Origin: Stenocarpella maydis
Taxonomy: Eukaryota > Ascomycota > Sordariomycetes > Diaporthales > Diaporthaceae
Direction: 5' to 3'
DNA length: 51,246 nucleotides
Assembly (NCBI GenBank): GCA_002270565.1
Contig: NQMI01000025.1
Location: 399,506 to 450,751 of the forward strand
Positions 42,317 to 51,246 of the stretch are shown here, in pieces. Each line of letters starts with the position of its first letter. The first letter of the stretch is position 1. Made by a program: the position numbers and the translations under genes. The notes below the pieces were generated by a model. It saw nothing but the letters and a program-made list of their open reading frames with translations, was not told the DNA's origin and did not search any database.

Positions 42317-44194
42317 CTAGTCTGACAAGGACCGCTGCGACGCGTCAGAGCCGTCCACAGCACCTTGCCGCCTGGTATTTTGCTTCCTGAGCTGCTTCCT
42401 GTCCCATTTCACTGGGACGCCCATGCTAGGGCCCCACATCCCGGCTGCTTTCATGCTCTTGGCCTCCTTAGACCTAGCATCCTTCCTCTCGTGCTTTGCA
42501 TCCTTGATCTCGTTCCATTTGTCGGTCGGGCATGGCTTCGCCGTGTTCAGGCTGATGGCCAGAGATGTGAGGTACATCCTAGGACCGACTTCCAGAGCAT
42601 TGGTTCGTCCCTGTACATCATTGTTAATTTCGAGATGCGGTGAAATTTTCTCAGACCCAGCATAAACTAGACTTACTTTGTCCACTGTGGCATCAACTAG
42701 CCTTGTGTTTAGGCTGTTGGCTGAGACGGTGGTAATGTCTTGCATCCAACCCCACAGGTGACAGGAACGATTGTATGGCCGGTCCAGCTTCTCCCAGACC
42801 TTGCTTGCCACTGGCGGCAATTTTCCGGACTCGGCCAGTGATACATAGTCTTTGTCGTCGAAGATATCCTCTCCTATCACCCGCACGGGGAACCGAAGGC
42901 CGTCCGGCACAGGGTGTATGGAGAGCCGCCGCCATTTGCCGATCAGATTGTTCTGTTCTACAAGATCAGTTTGATCGCCAGCAGTAACAGCATCATCGCC
43001 ACTGCCATTCAAGGGGGCATTATGACTGCGGCGAAGGACCTGTAAACCCTCTTGCACGTCCTTCCAACCGAATATGATAGCAGCCCGCTCCTTGGTAGTT
43101 TCCGTGCCCAAATCGTCCACAATGTTGCAGAACTCGCGAGCCACTTCGTAAGTGCATTCCAGTCTCCTCCCTCTCAGAGCAGCATAGACGACTTGCAACC
43201 TCACTCCGGGCGCGTGTGCCTCGTCCTCCAGGTGAGACAGCGTCTGCATCGAGTACCATTCTTTGGGCTCGACCTGGGCGTGTGCAATGTCTGACACCAA
43301 TGAAAGGAGGATGGTGAGCTCCAGGTTCAGCGTAGGCGTCAGCCGGTCCAGGTTCGTATCCCGGAACATGTTAGCAAAGGCTATTTCTAGAGGAGGAATA
43401 GGAGTCCGCAAGAATTCGCTGTTGGAGCAGTCCACGAGGACCTCGACGTCTCCTTCTTGCCTCTTGGAAGTCCCCAAACCGCGCAAGCGGCCGAGCAACC
43501 GGTCAATTGCTTCGACGCGTCCTTCTGTGATGTTCGGCAAGACGAGGCGGACTCGCGGAATCCGAGTATTGCAGCGGTTCAGGCGTGCTGCCTTGACAAG
43601 TTGGCTGGCGATTTTCATAATGCCGATTCCTGTGTTCTCGCCGTCGCTCTCGTCGGACTCGTCTTCCGTCGAGTCGTCCGGGTTCCAGCCTTCTTGTGCC
43701 ATTTGGTATATGAGCTTCTTCTCCGTCACTACGGATACTTTGACCCATTCCGTGCCATTCTCCACCACCGCATCGACAGTGGTCCCGAGTTTCGCGCTGT
43801 TGCCGTTGAACCTTCGGCGGAAAGCCATCAGTCCATGGGTACGCTTGATGGCATTCCACTGCTCTCGGTGAGAGCTGAGACCGCATCCCTGGATGATGGC
43901 GGCTTCCTTCTTATCCCGCTCCTCTCGCGATTGATCATCTCCGTCGCTTGACTTGATCCCTTCTTCTCTTGCCTTCACGATGCGCTGAACAGAGTTGCCC
44001 GTGCCCTTGGCCGATGTGACAAATTCATGGATTCCTGGGAGGGGATCCGCCAGTTCCCGTCGTTCCAGCTTCGTTGCCTCGGCAAGCCTCTGCTTGTAGG
44101 CAGCACTGAGGGCCTCCAACTCCCCGATCAGGGCCTGTATTCCCTCAAGAGTGGAGCTGCCAAGGGCGACGACATGGTCTATTTGGCCTTCCAT
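42317..44194 (-). CDS. DUF1308 family protein (C7orf25-like)
   Basis: An open frame of 625 residues, best read as 603 residues after removing one 66-nt intron: complement(join(42317..42610, 42677..44194)). The N-terminus is helical; an acidic low-complexity stretch (STEDESDESDGEN) is near residue 175. The conserved core has NLELTILLSLVSDIAHA, a family-typical 'T-L-N-L-x-x-T-x-L-x-x-L-V-S' segment, and CTYEVAREFCNIVDDLGTET with KERAAIIFGW, a layout matching DUF1308 proteins, whose C-terminal domain is PIN-like. The biochemical role of the family is not established. The C-terminal tail is basic (WDRKQLRKQNTRR). ATG 44194 is the first in frame. The intron has GTAAGT and TACAG, keeps frame, and contains no stop, so it is easily missed; removal brings GRTNALEVGPRMYLTSLA next to ATVDK. 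Confidence 0.78.
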   Translation of the reverse strand: MEGQIDHVVALGSSTLEGIQALIGELEALSAAYKQRLAEATKLERRELADPLPGIHEFVTSAKGTGNSVQRIVKAREEGIKSSDGDDQSREERDKKEAAIIQGCGLSSHREQWNAIKRTHGLMAFRRRFNGNSAKLGTTVDAVVENGTEWVKVSVVTEKKLIYQMAQEGWNPDDSTEDESDESDGENTGIGIMKIASQLVKAARLNRCNTRIPRVRLVLPNITEGRVEAIDRLLGRLRGLGTSKRQEGDVEVLVDCSNSEFLRTPIPPLEIAFANMFRDTNLDRLTPTLNLELTILLSLVSDIAHAQVEPKEWYSMQTLSHLEDEAHAPGVRLQVVYAALRGRRLECTYEVAREFCNIVDDLGTETTKERAAIIFGWKDVQEGLQVLRRSHNAPLNGSGDDAVTAGDQTDLVEQNNLIGKWRRLSIHPVPDGLRFPVRVIGEDIFDDKDYVSLAESGKLPPVASKVWEKLDRPYNRSCHLWGWMQDITTVSANSLNTRLVDATVDKVSLVYAGSEKISPHLEINNDVQGRTNALEVGPRMYLTSLAISLNTAKPCPTDKWNEIKDAKHERKDARSKEAKSMKAAGMWGPSMGVPVKWDRKQLRKQNTRRQGAVDGSDASQRSLSD

Positions 44195-44949
44195 GGTGCC
44201 TCAACGTTTCTGCCAAGGTCCGATACCCATGGGCGGTATCGGACTGCCAGTGATACCTGCAGGGCAATACGGCACTGTGCAAGATATTGGTTGCTCGTGG
44301 ATGTGGTGGGAAGTCAAAGAAGGTAGTGAAACTTAGTACGAGGGTATGGCACTTAGGTATTAAAATAACATGGACCCCACTAGCCAACCCAAAAAGCCGT
44401 CTGGCGTCCGTTGCTGCGTAGTGTGATAAACTACGTCAAGTAGTCAGGTGAGAAATTCTACTAGACTTTTGCCTGTACACTCAGGGTTAGGGTCAGCGGA
44501 ATAATACACCACCCACCACACCACACTCCCAACAACCTAGTAGTTGCACAGCACCGATGGCATCCTACAGCATCTGCTGAGATTCTGCTCTCATCAGCAT
44601 TGACACCTATTGGAACAGGACAAACAGCCATAGCTTTTATGACTAACTCGTGCTCCAATTAAATTGAACCTAGACGTGTGAGTATATAGATTAGGCTGGG
44701 TGATGGTCTGGTCTACTACCTAGTTATAGCGTGAAAAAATAGAAAACGGATATTTGCACCGGCAAAAAGGGATGGCGTACCGGTGGGTCTGCTGCAGCCA
44801 ATCAGAAGCATTTATTTGACCCACCTTTAACTATACTTCACCACCCGAATAGTGCTTTTTATAGCTGTACTACCTACTGCTTTGTAACGCCTCCATCATT
44901 ACCAACTTCTTAACGACCACCCTTCATTAATGCTTTAATGCATCAATTG
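44195..44949. other. Intergenic region, no gene seen
   Basis: About 750 bp leading into the MULE relic. No supported gene; the composition becomes more AT-rich after about 44650. Confidence 0.4.
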
Positions 44950-46438
44950 AATTTTTATTGGGATCAATCGTTTTTGCATTAAAAAGACCCCCTAGTTGCT
45001 TAAATATCAATTTTTTAGCGTTGCGGTGATAGTGCAGCAACCTGATTACTTAGGTCTCAAGGCGTAGTGGCAGGTTGACTGTATCAACTGGAATAATAAT
45101 ATTACTGCAGCAAACTATCGTTAACCAGCACTTTCTAACCCTCCTAGCTATTTGAAACTTTTTCATGATGGATATAATACTTATAAGGATCTTAAGGCTG
45201 ATTTAAATGAAGCCATAAAGGCTACTGGCTTTATGATGGTAACCAGAAGGTCAGAGGATAAGTGGGTGATATTAGAGTGCAGCTGAGGTGCTTAGCGGCC
45301 CTTGACTGCAACTACTACCAATGCCTCCATAATTAAGGCGGGCTGCAGCTAGTAAGCCCTTGCTCATATAATGAAGGCGATATCTAGCAAATGGAAGCTT
45401 ATGATCCAGGAGGGCATATATACTTCATACGGCCCTTAGGAGGTCCCTGAAGCTAAGCAAGGCTAGGTAAAGTTATTATAACAATATTATAATCTTCTCG
45501 CTCATATAGCTGTAGACCCATCTTTTATCAAGCTAAAGAAACTTGAAGTAGCCCTCTGCTGAGAGTACTTAGAGGTGCTACTGGAGCCTAATACTATAAA
45601 GAATTAGCTTGCAGACTTTTAAAGAGTGAAGCAGGGCATCTATATACCTACCCAAGCTTCGCTAGACTAGCTTGAGAAGGAGGGCTGCTGGTATTATTGG
45701 ACTGTTAATAATGAGGGTAATATTATGGGTATCTTCTGGTATATAAAGCAGTAGATTGAGTGGTTGCAAGAGTAATAATTCTTATAGGCTATCTTACTTA
45801 ATTATACCTATTTAATAAATAATAAAAAGATGCCCTTCCTTTAGGTGATGGCGGTAACCTATATGAAGAAGATACTACCGCTATTTTAAGGCGTTGTTGA
45901 TAATGAGTGAGAATCTGGCTTCTGGTGGCTTCTTAAGTAGGTTAATAAGCTTCTCCGCTAGTGCGGAAACAACCTTCCGAGCCTCTTTATTACTAACTAT
46001 AATACTGCTTTAATTAACGCCCTTAAGCACTAATTCCCTGAGGCATACCATTAGCTGTGCATCTTTTATATGAATATGAACTTTATCCTTAATATTAAGA
46101 AGAAGTGGCGTAAGCCGGTGATAATGAGGGCAATATCGGGAGGCCTGGAGGTAATGGTACTGGGAGCTCTGGAGGAAAATACTATAGAGGGTGCGGAAGC
46201 TGAAGATCTTGAAGAGGATAATGAGGACTTTGCTTTCCTGATGGCGCTAGCGAGAGGGAAGGCTATAGTACCCTCCCGGGTGCCTGATGAGATCCTATAT
46301 ATTTGAATAGCCCTCTTGGACCTTATTAAGTTTATGGAGTACTCTATAGATTGTGAGGTCTATAATATGGCTTGGCGATGGCTTTAAGAGGTCTTCTTAG
46401 ATTAGATGGCGATCCTCTAGTACCTTAAGACCTAGTAC
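44950..46438 (+). mobile_element. MULE-type DNA transposon relic, copy 1
   Basis: Plus-strand reading, heavily interrupted by TAG/TAA, follows a Mutator-like transposase: GIYTSYGP near 45410, then NEGNIMGIFWYIKQ near 45710, TYMKKILPLF near 45860, FITNYNTALINALKH near 45990, and LCIFYMNMNFILNIKKKW near 46055. The same order and wording recur in copy 2 at 48.9-51.2 kb. A short uninterrupted frame (46070-46306) is the only clean part. The relic stops abruptly at the ambiguous base 46439. Family called from the transposase motif order (T-D-x-x-x-A-L then C-x-x-H-I-like segment). Confidence 0.68.
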
Positions 46439-46439
46439 N
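46439..46439. other. Ambiguous base (n)
   Basis: The only n in the window. Sequence to the left is a decayed transposon; to the right it is the 3' half of an intron of the expansin-like gene. It may mark an uncertain assembly join. Confidence 0.95.
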
Positions 46440-46537
46440 GTTTGTACCCTCCGTGATCTCAGCCATTCCCCGCCCCTGCGCAAGCGCTTTTCCTTATCTT
46501 GAAATTGTCCACGAACATCCTAACATGAAATTGACAG

Positions 46538-46960
46538 GTCACCAACGAGACTGGCGGTAATTCTACCCATCTCGACATGACCCCCGATACCTGGGCCAAG
46601 CTCACAAACGGCTACTCCGGCGGTGGTGTGGACGGCATTGAGTGGGAATTCGTCACTTGCCCTTTCAAGGACCAGTCCCTGCCCCTGTCCATCCACATGC
46701 ACGGTGGTGCTTCCCAGTACTGGTTCGCTGCCACGGTTCAGGACGCCAACCTGCGCACTGCCAAGCTTGAGGTGAGCGGCGATCAGGGCGCAACCTGGAA
46801 GGCTACCACGCTTAAGAACCCCAACATGTGGATTCTCGACGGTACACTCCCCTCCAACACTGCCTACGTGCGCGTTACTAGCGTTGAGGGTGACGTGGTC
46901 GTTGTCAAGGACGTTGCTCTTAAGTCTGGACAGATTACTGCCGCTACTGAAAACTACTAG
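46538..46960 (+). CDS. 3' exon of an expansin-like protein (5' part missing)
   Basis: Last exon (140 codons plus stop) of a secreted cell-wall-loosening protein. It opens with VTNETGGNSTHLDMTPDTW, the end of the double-psi beta-barrel domain including the conserved Asp of the 'D-L-S-P-x-A-F' type segment, then GIEWEFVTCPF, followed by a carbohydrate-binding domain like CBM63: SQYWFAATVQDANLRTAKLE, DGTLPSNTAYVRVTS and VVVVKDVAL. Upstream, about 98 bp of intron-like sequence ends in TTGACAG at 46537; before that lies the n at 46439 and a dead transposon, so the signal peptide and the first barrel half are absent. The exon itself is GC-rich and undamaged. Either the gene was split by an insertion or the assembly joins two places. 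Confidence 0.8.
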   Translation, partial: VTNETGGNSTHLDMTPDTWAKLTNGYSGGGVDGIEWEFVTCPFKDQSLPLSIHMHGGASQYWFAATVQDANLRTAKLEVSGDQGATWKATTLKNPNMWILDGTLPSNTAYVRVTSVEGDVVVVKDVALKSGQITAATENY

Positions 46961-48840
46961 AGCTGCGTCAGCTATACTGGCAGCTGCTGAAGTAGTTCTC
47001 GTATGGACCCGAGTCCTGGGGATGTTATCAAGTCGTTGGTTGAATGTATAGAAATTTGTATCATAATTCTCTTCTTCTAGTTCTGTGGACTAAATTATTC
47101 CTAAATGCGCCGTCTTAAATCAGGATATGAAATAGAGTAACATGTTTATAAGCCTGAACAGCATTAACTTACCATATATTAAGATACATAAAAATATGCG
47201 TAACTTTATAACTTCCCCCTCTTATTAACTAGTCTGTTTCCGCGAGATACCCCGGCATCGTGGACAATTTGGTATGCACTTATAGCTCAGTGCAAGGTCT
47301 CAACCTCTAGTTGTCTGTCCAAAGCTGGCGCGCCAGACACCTATCTCGCCTAATATATGCACAACCGCCGAGACGAAGAATTGAATCCCTGCTGTAAGGC
47401 CCCTTAGATCCAAGTCAGCAGGAAAGTCATCTCAAGGAGTAGCATCACTGCTAGCACCGCGTCACTTCATAAAGTGGCATGGTCATGTAAAGCAGGATGG
47501 CATTCCTCCTAGAATCGAAAGGGGCCAGGAATAAACATATTAGATATTATCGCTCTACACCAAATATATTAACGACGATTGATAATAATAAATAACTATC
47601 AGATTGCGGGACGGATATCTGGCTCTGAACTGCTACATCCCGCGAAAAATTGACAGAAACGGCTGCTCCAGTACAATAGCCTCACTCACATATGACGAGT
47701 AGCAGAGCTATAGAGTGAAGGCCATTGCTAATTACTCTGATCCTAGAAATAGCATTGACACCTTGGATAGGTGGAGGCTGTCTACTAGGTTTGCCAGTCC
47801 CTCCCTAGCAGCGAACGGTTCGAACAAGGAAGGATAAGCTGACCGAGATCACGAGCATCATCTGTCAGGCGGCAGGTAATAAAAATAAGCAACTTATCTG
47901 CACTCCGATGTATCAATACCTACTAAGACTTGGCTTACAGTCGTAGCCGTCAGCTCCCGGGGCGGTCAAATCTTCCAAACTTACCAGACTAAGTAGCCAC
48001 CCAAATTGAACAATATGTACGATAAAGTCAACTCAAACGACGACCTACACATTTATTGGCGGGCATAAGGATCATCCCAATTAATACAACTCAATTGGCC
48101 ACAATGTCGATTAACTATGTAGTTTCGGATGTAACATCTCAGGTTAGTCTCGAGCTAAGGCTACCTGTGATCAATCATTCTGGATCCGGACCTTCTTCTA
48201 GACAACCATGTTTCTCATGACCACCCTTCGGCACTTTTGCTCTAAGTAGAGTAGGGTGGGCGGTAAATGCAGGAGCTTTCATAGGTTTACCGTGGAGCAT
48301 GGTAACGTGCGACCTGAAGGCGTCAAGGGGTAACGCTCTTATCAGGAGACCGTCTCAAACATGGAAATCACGAAATTCACGTAGTCGAGATGTCAGGTTC
48401 CATGAATTGGAGTCAGTCGTGCAAGTCCTCCAAGATCAGATTATTCACTGACATCGCCTGGCCTGGACTCCGCGGGAATAGTAGCAATTACAATCGCTAT
48501 AGTCGGACCGAAGATCATCGTCCCCTGCCGAGTAACAAAGATCTCGGGGCAGCATAGAGGTCCGCAAAGGAAATACCGCGTCGAGGTAGAGCACTAGAAA
48601 TTTCCACGTATGTGTCAGAATAAGAATGCGGATATTCGCACATAAGAAAACAGATGGCAAACATAACGCTAGTGACTAAGCACCCGGCCGGTTGCCGCCG
48701 GCAACGCTGCAGCCAATAGGGCAGCCGCGTTCCGCTGACGTAATGGCGCTAGTGCCGGGGGCCCTCGAATTTGACGACCTCGAGTGCTGATTTTGAGTGC
48801 CTCCTCAAGGGGCTATAGGGCCACATATGTTGTTGACTAA
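46961..48840. other. Gene-poor region, possible unrecognised remnant
   Basis: About 1.9 kb of mid-GC DNA with few open frames. From about 48068 to 48450 one plus-strand frame is open apart from a single TGA, reading TQLATMSINYVVSDVTSQVS at first and ALSRVGWAVNAGAFIGLPWS later. It matches no family I recognise. Confidence 0.3.
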
Positions 48841-51246
48841 CGCGCCTCACACCACCCAACCCCTATCACCCACTACCCACCCCTAACGCCCTTAATAAAT
48901 AGATAAACTACCCAGACCAGTTAATTAAGTATTATTAATTACCCCTATCTGGTTATTAGATGTTTTTTTGGTATTATAGTGATGGCATATGTGCTAGACT
49001 ATAGCGGCCTTAAGCTGCAGTAGTAATGCAACTGTTAATAATGGAATGTAAATATTACTGCTATGAACTACTATTAACCAGCCCTTGCTAACCTACCCCC
49101 TTTCCTATGACTATTTCATGATGGCTATGATACTTTTAGTGATCTTTATGTGGAACTGAATGTGTTAGTAAAGTTATTTGGGTTCTCTACAGTTGTGTAA
49201 AGCTTAGTGCTAACTTATGTAGTCTTGATGTATAGCTGGGGTGGTATTATTTGGCCTAGTACTGTAAGAAAATATTAGTTCTCTATAATTAAATGTAGCT
49301 GTAAATGGAAGGCAACTGTATATTGCATGAGGAATATAGCTAGTAAATGGGTCCTTCGGGTTAAGGAGGGAAGGCATACTAATTACAGCCTATAGGATAT
49401 CCCAGAGGCTTAATGCGGATTTGTGAAGCTATTGCAAGAATACCATGAATTCCTCACTTGAATAGCTTAAGACCTATTATAAGCAAAGCTCAGGCAACTC
49501 GAGGCTGCCCTTCATCGCTAGTACCCAGACGTTAAGGTGGGAAATAATACTATGAAGAACTAGCTTGCCGGCTTTTAATAATAGAAATAAGGCATATATA
49601 TACCAACCCAGATAATATTATACTAGCTTAAAGAGAAGGAGACTTGGTATAGATTTTATATTGATAAGGATAATGTGATTATGGGCATCTTATGGTATAT
49701 AATGCAGTAGGTTTAATGGATTTGAGAGCAGCATTTCTCTAGTAATATCTTGCTTAATTGTATATACTTGATAAATTAGAAGAAGCTACTGTACTTCTAA
49801 GGCACTATTGTAACCTATATAAAGAAGATTTTGCCTCTCTTTTAGGGTATTATAGATAATGAGAAGGAATTAGGCTTCTAGTAGCTGCTAGAGTAGGTTT
49901 ATGATCTCCTTCGGGAGTATAAAAATAAGGACCCTTCGCTCTTTATTATAGATTATAATACTGCTTTAATTAACGCTCTAGTAAAAGAATTTCCTTAATT
50001 AAAATACTAGCTTTGCATCTTCTATATTAATATAAATATTATTCTTAATATTAAGAAGAAATGGTGGAAGCTAGGCCGGGAGGAATCACCTATAGCTACT
50101 GAGGATGAAAACTCTATGGGAAGCCCGGATCCTGAGGATCCTAAGAGTGATAATGAAGATTTCAGACTTCAGAATGTGCTGCAGAGAAATACTACTATGG
50201 CGCCTTTAAAAGTGCCTGCCTTTAGTGCCATCCCTAACACCCGAACAGCCCTCTTCGACCTCTTCAAGACCATAGAGTTTGCTACCAATCATAAGACCTA
50301 TAAGATAGCCTGGGAGCATTTGCAAGAGAAGTTCTCAAGCCAAAGGGCGATCCTTAACTATCTCAAGATATATTACATTAATAAGAAGGAGGAGATTATT
50401 ACCAAATGGGCCGGCCACAAGATCTGCAAGAACCTTAACTTCGGCTTACATATAATATCCTCTACTAAGCGGATGCACCGGAAAATCAAGCTCTAGCTGG
50501 GCTACGGGATGGGGAATGTCTACTATCTGTTTGAGGCTGCATTTAAGGCTATTATTAAGATTGCTTATAATATCCGGCTTAAGGAAGCTAAGCAGAAAAT
50601 AGCGGCCCTAGAAAAGTTTAATGGAAAGCTGTAGGTTGGCAAACTACACCTTCAAGTAGCAAGGGAGGCACTCGAGCTTCTCGTAAAGATAAGGAAGCAG
50701 GCGAAACATATGCTTCAAGGTGAAACACCATAAGGAGAGTGCTTGCAATCAACATGCTATTACCCAATCTACACACAATTCAGCTTAATCTATACTAATA
50801 GAATTGCTAATAAGGAGGAAGCAGGTATTCCTCTTAATAAAGAGGATATTCACTCGGTATGGTACCTTAATTGCGACCTCTCAATCAAGAACCCCCTTCT
50901 CCTTATGCTTTTACCCAAGAAGGTCCTTAACTCAAAAGGAAGGCCTCAGGATAATAATCTGTTTGCAGGGGATGAAGAGGGCATCTTCGGTAGCATCGGG
51001 AGGGCTGTGATAACCCATCAGACCTCCTCCAATACCACAAGCCTAGGCAGCAGGGCTGGTGATAAGATAGGGGCGATGACGGCTTTAGCATAACGCGTAA
51101 ACTTAGCTTTTGAGTGGAATGATATAACCCTTAAGTCCCTAGACAATAAGGACCAAGCCGGCCGCCACCTGAAGCGAAAACACTAAGGGATGGCTACAAT
51201 ATCCAGGGGCCCGGCTTCATCGGCGCCTCCCCGGATGTATACGGCC
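48841..51246 (+). mobile_element. MULE-type DNA transposon relic, copy 2
   Basis: Homologous to copy 1 and longer; it runs off the right edge. The transposase core reads NVIMGILWYIMQ near 49675, TYIKKILPLF near 49815, FIIDYNTALINALVKEFP near 49955 and LCIFYININ near 50015. The C-terminal half is cleaner: an unbroken frame at 50116-50496 reads TALFDLFKTIEF, WEHLQEKFSSQRAI and ILNYLKIYYINKKEEIITKW, as in fungal MULE transposases; a second clean part (50743-51093) has HSVWYLNCDLSIKNPLLLMLLP followed by a basic/polar tail. Stops before and between these parts show it is inactive. Just upstream (48680-48760) is a GC-rich segment with GCTGCAGCCAAT, matched before copy 1 at about 44792, possibly part of the terminal region. 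Confidence 0.72.

Noticed and set aside
1..51246. CRISPR array, prokaryotic operon or riboswitch
   Set aside because: The window is fungal nuclear DNA with spliceosomal introns; no regularly spaced repeats of that kind were seen.

Overview
The window reads as a nuclear segment of a filamentous ascomycete (Pezizomycotina, most likely Sordariomycetes; the genus cannot be told from the sequence alone). Evidence: short GT-AG introns of about 50-150 nt, GC-rich genes separated by AT-rich retrotransposon graveyards full of TAG/TAA stops and C-to-T type decay that looks like repeat-induced point mutation (RIP), and fungal gene types (GH10 xylanase, BCS1-like AAA ATPase, Dal5/Tna1-type MFS carrier, alcohol-oxidase-like GMC enzyme, expansin-like protein).

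Layout. 1-5.4 kb: AT-rich nest of decayed LTR elements on the minus strand, with two much younger, nearly identical LTR-like repeats inserted. 5.5-8.6 kb: an intact single-domain RNase H gene, then a minus-strand Ty1/copia pol relic. 8.9-10.7 kb: adenylosuccinate lyase (ADE13) with five exons, one only 15 nt long. 11.2-13.3 kb: a broken gene joining an array of variant C2H2 fingers to a DEDD-exonuclease-like domain, cut off by a solo-LTR-like sequence. 15.0-16.8 kb: GH10 xylanase with a repetitive Ala/Ser tail. 18.4-20.2 kb: BCS1-like ATPase. 21.0-22.7 kb: MFS carrier. 24.6-25.7 kb: coiled-coil protein and a possible small gene. 29.9-31.1 kb: conserved-looking protein with nucleotidyltransferase-like motifs. 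31.9-34.2 kb: seven-exon GMC alcohol oxidase. 35.0-36.3 kb: aspartic protease pseudogene. 37.3-38.9 kb: SMP-C2 protein related to extended synaptotagmins/tricalbins. 40.0-40.5 kb: NTF2/SnoaL-like protein. 40.9-41.7 kb: kinase-like pseudogene. 42.3-44.2 kb: DUF1308 protein. 45-51.2 kb: two MULE-type transposon relics flanking the 3' part of an expansin-like gene, with an ambiguous base (n) at the junction.

The genes do not form an evident pathway or cluster. Housekeeping (ADE13, DUF1308), secreted carbohydrate-active (xylanase, expansin) and membrane-contact genes are interleaved with pseudogenes and mobile elements, as expected in a fast-turnover chromosome region. The most unusual items are the C2H2/exonuclease pseudogene, the ADE13 microexon, the degenerate nucleotidyltransferase-like gene and the expansin fragment at the n. 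All domain names are by eye; no database search was run.
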